Assembly (NCBI GenBank): GCA_903840185.1
Contig: CAIMFA010000511.1
Location: 1 to 33,254 of the forward strand
Origin: an uncultured Lentisphaeria bacterium
GTDB taxonomy: Bacteria > Verrucomicrobiota > Lentisphaeria > Victivallales > Victivallaceae
DNA length: 33,254 nt
Direction of reading: 5' to 3'
Each line of letters begins with the position of its first letter. Position 1 is the first letter of the stretch. Shown here piece after piece: positions 9,008 through 17,665 of this stretch. Below the pieces are notes generated by a model. It searched no databases. It was given only the letters and a program-made list of their open reading frames with translations, and was not told the origin of the DNA. The position numbers were made by a program, and so were the translations under genes.

Positions 9008-9856
9008 TCAGTCCAGATTAATAAGTACATTGTCAATCAGGCGGGTTACGCCGAAATATACGGCGGCGGCGTTCAGCAGGCAGCGGGTTGACTCCGACAC
9101 CGGCTCCAGATTGTCCGCGTCCATGACTTCGACATAATCAACTCTGCCGCCGCCCGCAGTAATCTTTGCCGCGATGCTTTCCGCAAGACCGCACAGAGCT
9201 TTTCTGCCGTCAGTCTTAATTGCAGCTTCCGCCTCGCGGAGCGATGCGGATATTACCAGCGCGCGAGTTCTATCATCCGCGCTTAAATATTTATTTCTTG
9301 ATGACATTGCCAGTCCGTCGGTTTCCCTGACAATTGGCGCGATAACGACTTCCACCGGAAAATTCAAGTCGCGGACCATGCGCTTGATCACCATTGCCTG
9401 CTGGGCGTCCTTCTGTCCGAATATCGCAACATCCGGCAGCGTCGCATTGAACAACTTCGCCACGACTGTAGTGACTCCGCGGAAGTGGGTAGGGCGGCTT
9501 TGTCCGCAAAGCCCCTGCGACAATTTTTCCTCCGAAACCCAGGTGCTGCGGTCGGGACAATACATCTCCTCCGGCTCCGGGGCAAAAACCGCATCGACGC
9601 CGCGTTTTTCGCACAAGCTCCAGTCCCGGTCGAAATCTCTGGGATATTTTGCCAGATCTTCATTCGGGCCGAACTGTGTCGGGTTGACGAAGATCGTCAC
9701 GATGACGACGTCCGCCAGCTTGTGGGCCTGGTCTATCAGCGACATATGGCCTTCATGGAGATAACCCATCGTCGGCACCACGCCGATTTTTTGTGTATGG
9801 TGCGAGGCGGATTTTGAGAACTGCTGCATTTCCGCGATAGTTTTAATCAGTTTCAT
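9008..9856 (-). CDS. panC: Pantothenate synthetase
   Basis: VVPTMGYLHEGHMSLIDQA, IFVNPTQFGPNEDLAKYPRDFDRD, DGLAMSSRNKYLS; AGGAG 9 nt upstream of the ATG at 9856. Confidence 0.95.
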   Translation of the reverse strand: MKLIKTIAEMQQFSKSASHHTQKIGVVPTMGYLHEGHMSLIDQAHKLADVVIVTIFVNPTQFGPNEDLAKYPRDFDRDWSLCEKRGVDAVFAPEPEEMYCPDRSTWVSEEKLSQGLCGQSRPTHFRGVTTVVAKLFNATLPDVAIFGQKDAQQAMVIKRMVRDLNFPVEVVIAPIVRETDGLAMSSRNKYLSADDRTRALVISASLREAEAAIKTDGRKALCGLAESIAAKITAGGGRVDYVEVMDADNLEPVSESTRCLLNAAAVYFGVTRLIDNVLINLD

Positions 9857-9882
9857 AAACACAGACTCCTTTAAAATAAAAC

Positions 9883-9909
9883 AGGGCCGGAGCGGTTAAC
9901 TCAGGCCCG
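9883..9909 (-). terminator. Possible terminator downstream of ilvE
   Basis: Read on the minus strand: gggcc...ggccc stem followed by tgttttatttt. Confidence 0.4.
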
Positions 9910-9936
9910 GTTGTAATACATCCTGAATTTACGCTT

Positions 9937-10944
9937 TTAAAGCTCCATCATCCAATGGTGAGTATCAGGAATTTCACCATATTGAATACCGGTCACCCGG
10001 TCATAAAGCTTTTTGAGCACCGGCCCCATCGTTTCAGTATTATAAGTATAAACTTTATCGCCGTGGTGGATTTTAGCTACAGGAGTGATAACTACGGCAG
10101 TGCCGCAGGCGCCGACTTCGGCGAACGTTGTCAGTTCAGTTTCCTGAACGGGGCGTCTCTCCACCGTAATGCCGAGGTCCTCCGCGATTGTCATCAGCGA
10201 TTTATTGGTGATGCTGGGCAGAATTGACGGCGATTCCGGCGTGACGTATCTGCCGTCCGGAGTAATCGCCATAAAATTGCTGGTGCCGAACTCTTCAATA
10301 AACGAATGGGTTTTTGAATCCAGAAAGAGCGCGACGGCACAGCCGTGTTTCTTGGCGATCTTCGACGGCAGCAGGCTGGCGGCGTAATTCCCGGCAACCT
10401 TGGTGTGCCCGGTGCCGCATGGCGCCGCGCGGTCGATATCGTCAACAATCATGGCCTCAACCGGTTTTATCCCGCCTTTATAATAAGGACCGACCGGAAC
10501 CACCATTACGATAAATTCATAGGTCTCGCTGGCGGAAATGCCGATTTGCGGACTGGTGCCGACAACTACCGGACGGATATAGAGCGCCCCGCCGGTGCCG
10601 TATGGCGGCACATAGTCAATATTATCGCGGATAACGGTTCTTACCGCGTCGATAAATTTCGCTTCCGGGATTTCCGGCATCAGCAGATGCCGGAGCGATG
10701 AATTCAGCCGCCGGGCATTTTCTTCAGGGCGGAATATCCGCACTTTCCCGTCTTTACAGGAAAAAGCTTTCAAGCCTTCAAATGCCGCCTGGCCGTAATG
10801 CATGCAGTTCGATGCCACGGAAAGCGTAATATTATAGTCATTGTACAGCCGGCCTTCTCCCCATTTTCCGTCCTCATAGGAGAAACGGATGTTTGACCTG
10901 GTCGGGAGGAACTCAAAACCAAGTTTCGTCCATTCGATGTTCAT
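9937..10944 (-). CDS. ilvE: Branched-chain amino acid aminotransferase
   Basis: NCMHYGQAAFEGLKAF, RIFRPEENARRLNSS, LYIRPVVVGT, TKVAGNYAASLLP, EEFGTSNFMAI. Confidence 0.93.
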   Translation of the reverse strand: MNIEWTKLGFEFLPTRSNIRFSYEDGKWGEGRLYNDYNITLSVASNCMHYGQAAFEGLKAFSCKDGKVRIFRPEENARRLNSSLRHLLMPEIPEAKFIDAVRTVIRDNIDYVPPYGTGGALYIRPVVVGTSPQIGISASETYEFIVMVVPVGPYYKGGIKPVEAMIVDDIDRAAPCGTGHTKVAGNYAASLLPSKIAKKHGCAVALFLDSKTHSFIEEFGTSNFMAITPDGRYVTPESPSILPSITNKSLMTIAEDLGITVERRPVQETELTTFAEVGACGTAVVITPVAKIHHGDKVYTYNTETMGPVLKKLYDRVTGIQYGEIPDTHHWMMEL

Positions 10945-11250
10945 AATCAATATCCATAAGTGTTAATAATGAAACCGGATCTCTTTCAAGCGCATCCCGG
11001 ATAAAACTCTTTTTTATGAAAATCGCCACATGCAGGCAATCTTTCAAAAAATCTGTTCCAAGCCCCGGAAAATATCGTTTAACCTTGAAATTTAAGAAAT
11101 CAATTCATAAAAATAAAAAAAATCGTAAAAAAATGCATCAAAACAACGTACTATAACTTTACAACCGCAATTATCAATATAAAGTTATATAAATCAAAAT
11201 TCATTATTTAAAAAAATCTTAATACTTATTAACAAGGTGGAGATAGAAAG

Positions 11251-11844
11251 ATGAAAATGTGGAAGCATTTATTCCTCGCGTTGATGGTCGTGGCAGTTGT
11301 AGTAACAACGGGTGCCGGTTGCAGTCTGTTTGACAATTCTGATCCTAAACAACTTACCGGGACGATTCCTCCTCCGATTGGCGGAGATCCCGATGATCTG
11401 GGTATTAAAGGCGATAAAGATCCCAATGCCTGGGGCAAGGGCGCGAATGACGGTTCTCTGGGCAAGATCCCGGGTGAATTTACCGCCGACCCGCGTTATG
11501 CGGGGCTGCTCAAGCCGGTTTACTTTGATTTCGACAAAGATAACATCAAGGCCGGCGAACAGGGCAAGATCGCCGCTGGCGCTAAATTCCTGCAGGAACA
11601 TGCTGATTCAGTCATGATCATCGAAGGCAACTGCGATGACCGCGGTACCGAAGAATACAACCGCGCACTTGGCGAAAGACGTGCTATCGCCGTCAGAAAC
11701 GCGCTGCAGGCGGCGGGTGTCCAGGATGACCGTATGAAGACCATCAGCTACGGCAAAGACCGGCCGGCGGTAGAAGGATCTTCTGAAGAAGCCAGAGCCA
11801 AGAATCGCCGCGGCGAACTGGTCCCGGCTATCAAGAATAAATAA
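11251..11844 (+). CDS. pal: Peptidoglycan-associated lipoprotein (OmpA-like domain)
   Basis: Lipobox VVTTGAGC; OmpA C-terminal domain VYFDFDKDNIK...IIEGNCDDRGTEEYNRALGERRAIAVRNAL. Confidence 0.88.
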   Translation: MKMWKHLFLALMVVAVVVTTGAGCSLFDNSDPKQLTGTIPPPIGGDPDDLGIKGDKDPNAWGKGANDGSLGKIPGEFTADPRYAGLLKPVYFDFDKDNIKAGEQGKIAAGAKFLQEHADSVMIIEGNCDDRGTEEYNRALGERRAIAVRNALQAAGVQDDRMKTISYGKDRPAVEGSSEEARAKNRRGELVPAIKNK

Positions 11845-11863
11845 ATGATGATTTAATTCCAAT

Positions 11864-11893
11864 CCCGGGTATCCAATGCCCGGGTTTTTTTTT
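11864..11893 (+). terminator. Rho-independent terminator after pal
   Basis: cccgggtatccaatgcccggg stem-loop followed by a long T run. Confidence 0.85.
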
Positions 11894-11958
11894 CCCGCTG
11901 GGAAATATCGTAAAAATCAGTAATGTGAAATTTAAAAACTAACACAAAGGAACGAATT

Positions 11959-13155
11959 ATGAGCAAGATTCATGCGGAACATGTTTTCACCTCCGAGTCT
12001 GTTTCGGAAGGTCATCCCGATAAAGTTTGCGACCAGATTTCAGACGCGATCCTCGACGCCTGCCTGAAAGATGATCCGAACAGCCGTGTAGCCTGCGAAA
12101 CTCTCGCGACTACCGATTTAATCGTCATCTCCGGAGAGATAACCACAAAATCCCAGGTCAACTGGGAAAAAGTCGCCCGTAAAGTCGTTTCCGATATCGG
12201 TTACAATGACGGCACCATCGGTTTTTGCGCGGAAAGCTGCAAAGTAATGGTCTGCATTCATAAACAGTCCCCGGATATTTCTCAAGGCGTCACCGCCGGA
12301 CAGGGAATGTTCAAGGAACAGGGTGCGGGCGATCAGGGCATGATGTTCGGTTTCGCCACTGACGAAACTCCGGAACTGATGCCTGCTCCAATTATTTACG
12401 CGCACCAGATCGTCAAGGAACTGGCCAAATTAAGAAAAACCAAACCGAAAAAATATGCATATCTGCGCCCGGACGCCAAAAGCCAGGTTTCCATCCGCTA
12501 TAAAGACGGCAAGCCGACCAGAGTCGAGACCATCGTGGTTTCACACCAGCATACCCCGGATATGAAAATTGAAGAACTGACCGCGCTGGTCAAAGAAGTC
12601 GCGAAGAAAGTAATTCCAAAAAACATGATGCACGCCGGCATCAAATACTATGTCAACCCCACCGGCAAATTCGAAGTCGGCGGTCCTCATGGCGACACCG
12701 GGCTTACCGGACGCAAAATCATTGTTGACACTTACGGCGGCGTCGGCTCTCACGGCGGCGGCGCTTTCTCCGGCAAAGATCCTTCCAAGGTTGACCGCTC
12801 TGCCGCTTACATGTGCAGATACATCGCTAAAAACATCGTTGCCGCCGGACTGGCGAACAAATGCGAAGTACAGGTTTCCTACGCTATCGGCGTGGCTGAA
12901 CCGCTGAGCATCAATGCCGATACCTACCGCACCGGCAAGATCAAAGATGATGCCGTGCTGGAAAAGATCATCCGTGAAGTCTTCAGCCTGAAACCGGCTG
13001 CAATCCTGGAAACGCTGCAACTCAAGAAGCCGTTCGCCAACGGCTGGAGCTATCAGGATACCGCCGCTTACGGCCATTTCGGCCGCGAAGGTTTCCCCTG
13101 GGAAAAAGTTGACAAGATCAAAGAGCTGAAAAAAGCTGCTGCCAAGTACCTTTAA
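11959..13155 (+). CDS. metK: S-adenosylmethionine synthetase
   Basis: [77 protein letters not shown]. Confidence 0.97.
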   Translation: MSKIHAEHVFTSESVSEGHPDKVCDQISDAILDACLKDDPNSRVACETLATTDLIVISGEITTKSQVNWEKVARKVVSDIGYNDGTIGFCAESCKVMVCIHKQSPDISQGVTAGQGMFKEQGAGDQGMMFGFATDETPELMPAPIIYAHQIVKELAKLRKTKPKKYAYLRPDAKSQVSIRYKDGKPTRVETIVVSHQHTPDMKIEELTALVKEVAKKVIPKNMMHAGIKYYVNPTGKFEVGGPHGDTGLTGRKIIVDTYGGVGSHGGGAFSGKDPSKVDRSAAYMCRYIAKNIVAAGLANKCEVQVSYAIGVAEPLSINADTYRTGKIKDDAVLEKIIREVFSLKPAAILETLQLKKPFANGWSYQDTAAYGHFGREGFPWEKVDKIKELKKAAAKYL

Positions 13156-13177
13156 TCTGTAAAGACAGGAATGCCGG

Positions 13178-14164
13178 ATGAATAAGAATACCCCTGCGGT
13201 GCTCGGAGCAGGCTCCCCGATTGTGGATTTGCTGGTCAGTACAGATGACTGCTTCCTGAAATCCATCGCCGCCGCCAAAGGCGGCATGGAACTGGTTGAT
13301 CAGTCCATGATCGAATCCCTGCTCAGTAAGATTCCCGGCAATCCGGTAAAAGCTCCCGGCGGCTCCGCCGGGAATACCATTTTCGGACTCGCCCGGCTCG
13401 GCGTCCCGGTGGCTTTCCTCGGGAAAGTAGGCACTGACGCCGACGGCGATTACTACCGGAAACGTCTGGTTGAGCTCGGCGGCAAAGATACTTCTTTCCG
13501 CCTTGACAGTTCCGCCCATACCGGGCGCTGCGTCAGCATGATCACCCCGGATTCCGAGCGCACCATGCGTACCGACCTGGGCGCGGCCGCCCGCATGACG
13601 GCGGCGGAAGTCCTCGACTCCGATTTTGCCAATATCGCCCATGTTCATATCGAAGGCTATCTGCTTTTTGTCGGCGACCTGGCGGAAAAAGTGCTGTCCA
13701 CCGCGAAAAAACACGGTTGCACTGTCAGCCTTGACCTGGCCACTTTCGAACTGGTTAAATTCAAACGCGATATTCTGCCCGGACTCCTGAAAAAATATGT
13801 GGACATCGTTTTTGCCAATGAAGACGAAGCCGGAGCGTTCTGCGGGGATATTTCTCCTGAACAAATGGCGGAGAAACTTGGCGAATATTGCGCTGTCGCC
13901 GCGGTTAAACTGGGTAAAGAAGGCTCCTGCATCAAAGATAAAAACGGTATCGTCCGCGTCCCCGCCGAACTGGTGAAGGCGGTTGACACTACCGGGGCCG
14001 GCGATCTGTGGCAGGCCGGATTCCTTTACGGTTATCTCAAAGGCTGCCCGATGACCGACTGCGCCAGTTTCGGTTCAATCACCGCCGCGGAAGTAGTCCA
14101 GGTGATCGGCGCTGATATTCCGGAAGAACGCTGGACCGTAATCCGCAAAAAATTACAGGCTTGA
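13178..14164 (+). CDS. PfkB-family carbohydrate/adenosine kinase
   Basis: PGGSAGNTIFGLARLG; VDTTGAGDLWQAGFLYGYL PfkB signature; located between metK and ahcY, which favours adenosine kinase. Confidence 0.88.
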   Translation: MNKNTPAVLGAGSPIVDLLVSTDDCFLKSIAAAKGGMELVDQSMIESLLSKIPGNPVKAPGGSAGNTIFGLARLGVPVAFLGKVGTDADGDYYRKRLVELGGKDTSFRLDSSAHTGRCVSMITPDSERTMRTDLGAAARMTAAEVLDSDFANIAHVHIEGYLLFVGDLAEKVLSTAKKHGCTVSLDLATFELVKFKRDILPGLLKKYVDIVFANEDEAGAFCGDISPEQMAEKLGEYCAVAAVKLGKEGSCIKDKNGIVRVPAELVKAVDTTGAGDLWQAGFLYGYLKGCPMTDCASFGSITAAEVVQVIGADIPEERWTVIRKKLQA

Positions 14165-14179
14165 AATAAAATGTATATA

Positions 14180-14343
14180 GAAGCAATTTCAAAAGTATCC
14201 GGGCATTTTAAGGTTTTTCCCGGTATTTTGGCGCCTTTTGCTCGTTTTTACGTAGCGCTGCTACGCCTGAACTCACAAAAAACACCAAAATTCTCGAGAA
14301 AATTCCTGAAAATTCTTCCCGGAAGTACTTCTGTAATTGCCTC
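14180..14343. repeat. Long imperfect inverted repeat (quasi-palindrome)
   Basis: Left gaagcaatttcaaaagtatccggg...attttaaggtttttcccggtattttggcgccttttgctcg against reverse complement of right gaggcaattacagaagtacttccggg...attttcaggaattttctcgagaattttggtgttttttgtgag; apex CGTAGC-GCT-GCTACG at 14251-14265. Confidence 0.8.
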
Positions 14344-14346
14344 TTT

Positions 14347-14431
14347 AAAGAAAAGAATCATCCCGGTCATGCTGTCGGGAAAATTACTGGAGGAAGCCGG
14401 CGGTTTCTAGCGCGGCACTGTTCTTTTCTTT
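14347..14431. repeat. 11-bp perfect inverted repeat enclosing a GC-rich segment, upstream of ahcY
   Basis: aaagaaaagaa (14347-14357) and ttcttttcttt (14421-14431). Confidence 0.7.
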
Positions 14432-14470
14432 TGCTGAATATATAAATAAACTAATAAATGGAGAGATACT

Positions 14471-15877
14471 ATGGATTACAAAGTAGCAGATATGAAGCTG
14501 GCGGATTTCGGACGCAAAGAAATCGAAATCGCTGAAAAAGAAATGCCCGGCCTGATGGCCACTTGCGAAAAATACGGCAAAACCAAACCGCTGAAAGGTC
14601 TCCGGATCATGGGCAGCCTGCACATGACCATTCAGACTGCGGTGCTGATCGAAACTCTGGTCAAGCTGGGCGCCGATGTCAGATGGTGCTCCTGCAACAT
14701 CTTCTCAACCCAGGATCATGCCGCCGCCGCAATCGCGAAGGCCGGCGTTCCGGTTTTCGCCTGGAAGGGTGAATCTCTGGAAGAGTACTGGGATTGCACC
14801 TACCGCGCCATCACCTGGCCGGACGGCAAAGGCCCTGACCAGATTGTTGACGACGGCGGCGACGCCACACTGCTGATTCATCGCGGCTACCAGGCGGAAA
14901 ATGACGCCTCCATCCTCGATGTCCCGACTGACAATCATGAACTGCAGATCATTAACAAGCTGTTGAAAAAAGTTCTCAAAAAAGATAAAAAACACTGGCA
15001 CAATGTAGCGAAAAATGTTGTCGGTGTTTCCGAAGAGACCACCACAGGGGTTCACCGCCTCGTCCAGATGGAGGAGAGAAAAGAACTGCTGTTCCAGGCG
15101 GTCAACGTCAACGACTCCGTCACTAAGAGTAAATTCGATAACATCTACGGCTGCCGCCACTCGCTGACCGATGCGATCAAACGCGCACTCGACGTGCTGA
15201 TTTCCGGCAAAACCGCCATGGTCTGCGGCTACGGCGATGTCGGCAAGGGTTCCGCCGAAGCCATGCGCAATGAACGCGCCCAGGTCATGGTCAGCGAAAT
15301 CGACCCGATCTGCGCGCTCCAGGCCTGCATGGCCGGGTTCAAGGTCTGCACCGTGGAAGACGCCCTGCCCTATGCCGATATTTACGTCACCACCACCGGC
15401 AACAGCGACATCATCACCGCTGAACATATCAGCAAGATGAAAGATCAGGCCATCGTCTGCAATATCGGTCATTTCGACAATGAAATTCAGGTCGGTGCGC
15501 TGGAAAAATGGCCCGGTGTCAAAAAGGAAGTCATCAAAGGCAGTTTCTGCCCGGTAACCCGTTATAAATTCAAAGACGGACATTCCGTGTATCTGCTGGC
15601 TGAAGGCCGCCTGGTCAACCTGGGCTGCGCCACCGGTCACCCGAGCTTCGTAATGTCATGCAGCTTCACCAACCAGACGCTGGCTCAGATCGACATCGCC
15701 AAGAACCCGAAACGCAAAGTCGGCGTTTATCGTCTGGCCAAGAAGCTGGACGAGGAAGTTGCCGCGCTGCATCTGGCCAAACTCGGTGCCAAGCTGACCA
15801 AGCTGTCAAAAAAGCAGGCCGAATACATCGGCGTCCCGGTGGAAGGCCCCTACAAACCGGAACATTACAGATACTAA
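14471..15877 (+). CDS. ahcY: Adenosylhomocysteinase
   Basis: [58 protein letters not shown], terminal KPEHYRY. Confidence 0.97.
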   Translation: MDYKVADMKLADFGRKEIEIAEKEMPGLMATCEKYGKTKPLKGLRIMGSLHMTIQTAVLIETLVKLGADVRWCSCNIFSTQDHAAAAIAKAGVPVFAWKGESLEEYWDCTYRAITWPDGKGPDQIVDDGGDATLLIHRGYQAENDASILDVPTDNHELQIINKLLKKVLKKDKKHWHNVAKNVVGVSEETTTGVHRLVQMEERKELLFQAVNVNDSVTKSKFDNIYGCRHSLTDAIKRALDVLISGKTAMVCGYGDVGKGSAEAMRNERAQVMVSEIDPICALQACMAGFKVCTVEDALPYADIYVTTTGNSDIITAEHISKMKDQAIVCNIGHFDNEIQVGALEKWPGVKKEVIKGSFCPVTRYKFKDGHSVYLLAEGRLVNLGCATGHPSFVMSCSFTNQTLAQIDIAKNPKRKVGVYRLAKKLDEEVAALHLAKLGAKLTKLSKKQAEYIGVPVEGPYKPEHYRY

Positions 15878-15897
15878 TCAACTGTAATTCGATATAC

Positions 15898-15936
15898 AGC
15901 GGGAAAGAACTGAACAAGTTTTTTCCCGCTTTTTTA
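15898..15936 (+). terminator. Rho-independent terminator after ahcY
   Basis: agcgggaaa...tttcccgct followed by tttttattt. Confidence 0.8.
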
Positions 15937-15971
15937 TTTGCGGCGGGAGTGGGAAAAGCCAGGACAATATT

Positions 15972-16120
15972 TCGCACAAAGGCACGAAGGCGCAAAGAAG
16001 AATTTAACAGGGATGGACAGGATGGACAGGATTTATGCTTCATCTCTGATTTTGAATCAAGATTATGATTCTCAAATCCAAATAAATGTCTTATCTTTGT
16101 GTCTTTGCGGCTTGGTGCGA
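15972..16120. repeat. Possible small non-autonomous (MITE-like) unit
   Basis: Inverted ends 15972-15999 and 16093-16120 match at about 21/28 and are related to the GxxExxY cassette ends; ~93-bp interior with no convincing gene. Confidence 0.5.
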
Positions 16121-16278
16121 GAAAATAGAATCCTATGGAATATTTCACACGGAGATACGAAAATGAATAAAATCGGAAGAAATGATGGTCTTCTGAAAAT
16201 CATATTGTTGCAAGTGTCGATATATAGTGCTATATTTCTTGTATATCAAAAATAATTATACATTTGCAGAGGTATATC

Positions 16279-17520
16279 TTGTATAAAAGAAATCTTTACA
16301 TACGAAAAATTACTCCTTTTTTGGGTAAGCCAGTGGTAAAGGTTATCACAGGAATGCGACGCTCCGGCAAAAGCTGTCTGGTCCGGTTGCTGATCGACAA
16401 GTTAATGGCAGATGGCGTAAACCGCGGGCAAATCGTTTATATTGACAAGGAATCGTATGAATTTGACGCAATACACACCTATCATGATCTAGCTGCGCAT
16501 GTCAAAGCGGCACAGCAGAACGCTGGCGGGATCTGCTATGTTTTTGTTGACGAAATCCAGGAGATACAGGAATGGGAAAAAATCGTTGCGGACTGGTCCG
16601 GGCGGCACGATATTGACGTGGTAATTACCGGTTCAAATGCCAGTCTCCTTTCCGGCGAACTCGCGACGCTGCTGGCTGGAAGATTCGTTGAAATCCGGAT
16701 GTTCCCGCTGTCATTTTCCGAGTTTCTGACTTTCAACGAATTGCAGAAAACGGAGACCCCGGAGGCGTTCAAACAATTTTTGTACTACGGCGGACTGCCC
16801 GGACTGCACGAACTGGGGCAGTTGTCTGATTCTACATTCCGTCCGTTTGTCGCAGGTGTTTACGACTCGATTATGCTGAAAGACATTGTGCGGCGGCATC
16901 AGGTGCGGAACTACGTACTGCTCGAACAGGTCGGCCGCTATATTTTTGACAACATAGGCAATCTCACAAACGCCAGCCGGATTAATGCTTTTCTGAAAAG
17001 CCAGAAACTATCCGTCGGAGTGGACACCATCCTGAACTATATGCGGTGGTTTGCGGATGCTCATCTGACTCACCGTCTTTTACTGTACGATATCAAAGGA
17101 CGGCGTCATCTGGAGGTTAACGAGAAGCATTTTGTGGCGGATTTAGGACTGCGCACCGCCGCAATCGGTTATCGGGCGGATGATATCGGCGGGATGCTGG
17201 AAAATGTGGTATGTATCGAGCTTCTCCGGAGAGGTTACCGTGTCTCTGTCGGCCGGATCGGAGAGCTTGAAATTGATTTTGTGGCAGAGCGTGACGGCAT
17301 GAAGACATACATCCAGGTCGCATATCTGCTGCCGTCCAGAACGACTGTTGAGCGTGAGTGTGCGGCGCTGCTGGCAGTTAAGGATAACTATCCCAAGCTG
17401 TTGCTGACTTTGGACCGCGAGATGGGAAACGATTACGAGGGAGTGCGCCGTCTTTATCTTCCGGATTGGCTGAATGCTGTCGAAGAAGGCGAAAACACCG
17501 GCAATATATGCAATATTTAG
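16279..17520 (+). CDS. AAA_14-type ATPase with DUF4143 C-terminal domain
   Basis: VVKVITGMRRSGKSCLVRLLIDKL Walker A, ICYVFVDEIQEIQEWEKI Walker B, VVITGSNASLLSGELATLLAGRFVEIRMFPLSFSEFL. Likely TTG start at 16279 (LYKRNLYIRK) with AGAGG upstream; ORF-track start is 16264. Confidence 0.88.
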   Translation: MYKRNLYIRKITPFLGKPVVKVITGMRRSGKSCLVRLLIDKLMADGVNRGQIVYIDKESYEFDAIHTYHDLAAHVKAAQQNAGGICYVFVDEIQEIQEWEKIVADWSGRHDIDVVITGSNASLLSGELATLLAGRFVEIRMFPLSFSEFLTFNELQKTETPEAFKQFLYYGGLPGLHELGQLSDSTFRPFVAGVYDSIMLKDIVRRHQVRNYVLLEQVGRYIFDNIGNLTNASRINAFLKSQKLSVGVDTILNYMRWFADAHLTHRLLLYDIKGRRHLEVNEKHFVADLGLRTAAIGYRADDIGGMLENVVCIELLRRGYRVSVGRIGELEIDFVAERDGMKTYIQVAYLLPSRTTVERECAALLAVKDNYPKLLLTLDREMGNDYEGVRRLYLPDWLNAVEEGENTGNICNI

Positions 17521-17558
17521 TATATATCAAAAATAAATAGTAAAATTATAAATATTTC

Positions 17559-17584
17559 TTGTATAGACGAAATCTTTTTATAAA
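17559..17584 (+). pseudogene. Remnant 5' end of a second ATPase gene of the same family
   Basis: TTGTATAGACGAAATCTTTTTATAAAA reads (M)YRRNLFIK, matching (M)YKRNLYIRK at 16279, then runs directly into the inverted end. cttgtata..gaaatcttt..ata matches 16278-16302 at about 21/25. Confidence 0.55.
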
Positions 17585-17665
17585 ATCATCCTGTATATCC
17601 TGTCCATCCCTGTTAAATTTCCCTTTGCGGCTTAGTGAGAGAAAAAATAACGTTCAGAATCACGG

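Larger units (their letters stand above)
15971..17644. mobile_element. Putative element with compound inverted ends carrying an AAA_14/DUF4143 ATPase; no transposase seen
   Basis: Left end ttcgcacaaaggcacgaaggcgcaaagaagAATTTAACAGGGATGGACAGGATggACAGGAT; right end, inverted, ctcactaagccgcaaagggaAATTTAACAGGGATGGACAGGATatACAGGAT. Segments 16001-16032 and 17588-17619 match in inverted orientation at 30/32. Confidence 0.6.

Noticed and set aside
14171-14410. 79-aa ORF between the kinase and ahcY
   Set aside because: Lies within the quasi-palindrome and has no recognisable protein features.
14344-14470. SAH riboswitch upstream of ahcY
   Set aside because: Location fits, but I could not find the SAH riboswitch consensus by eye; kept only as an unnamed hairpin.
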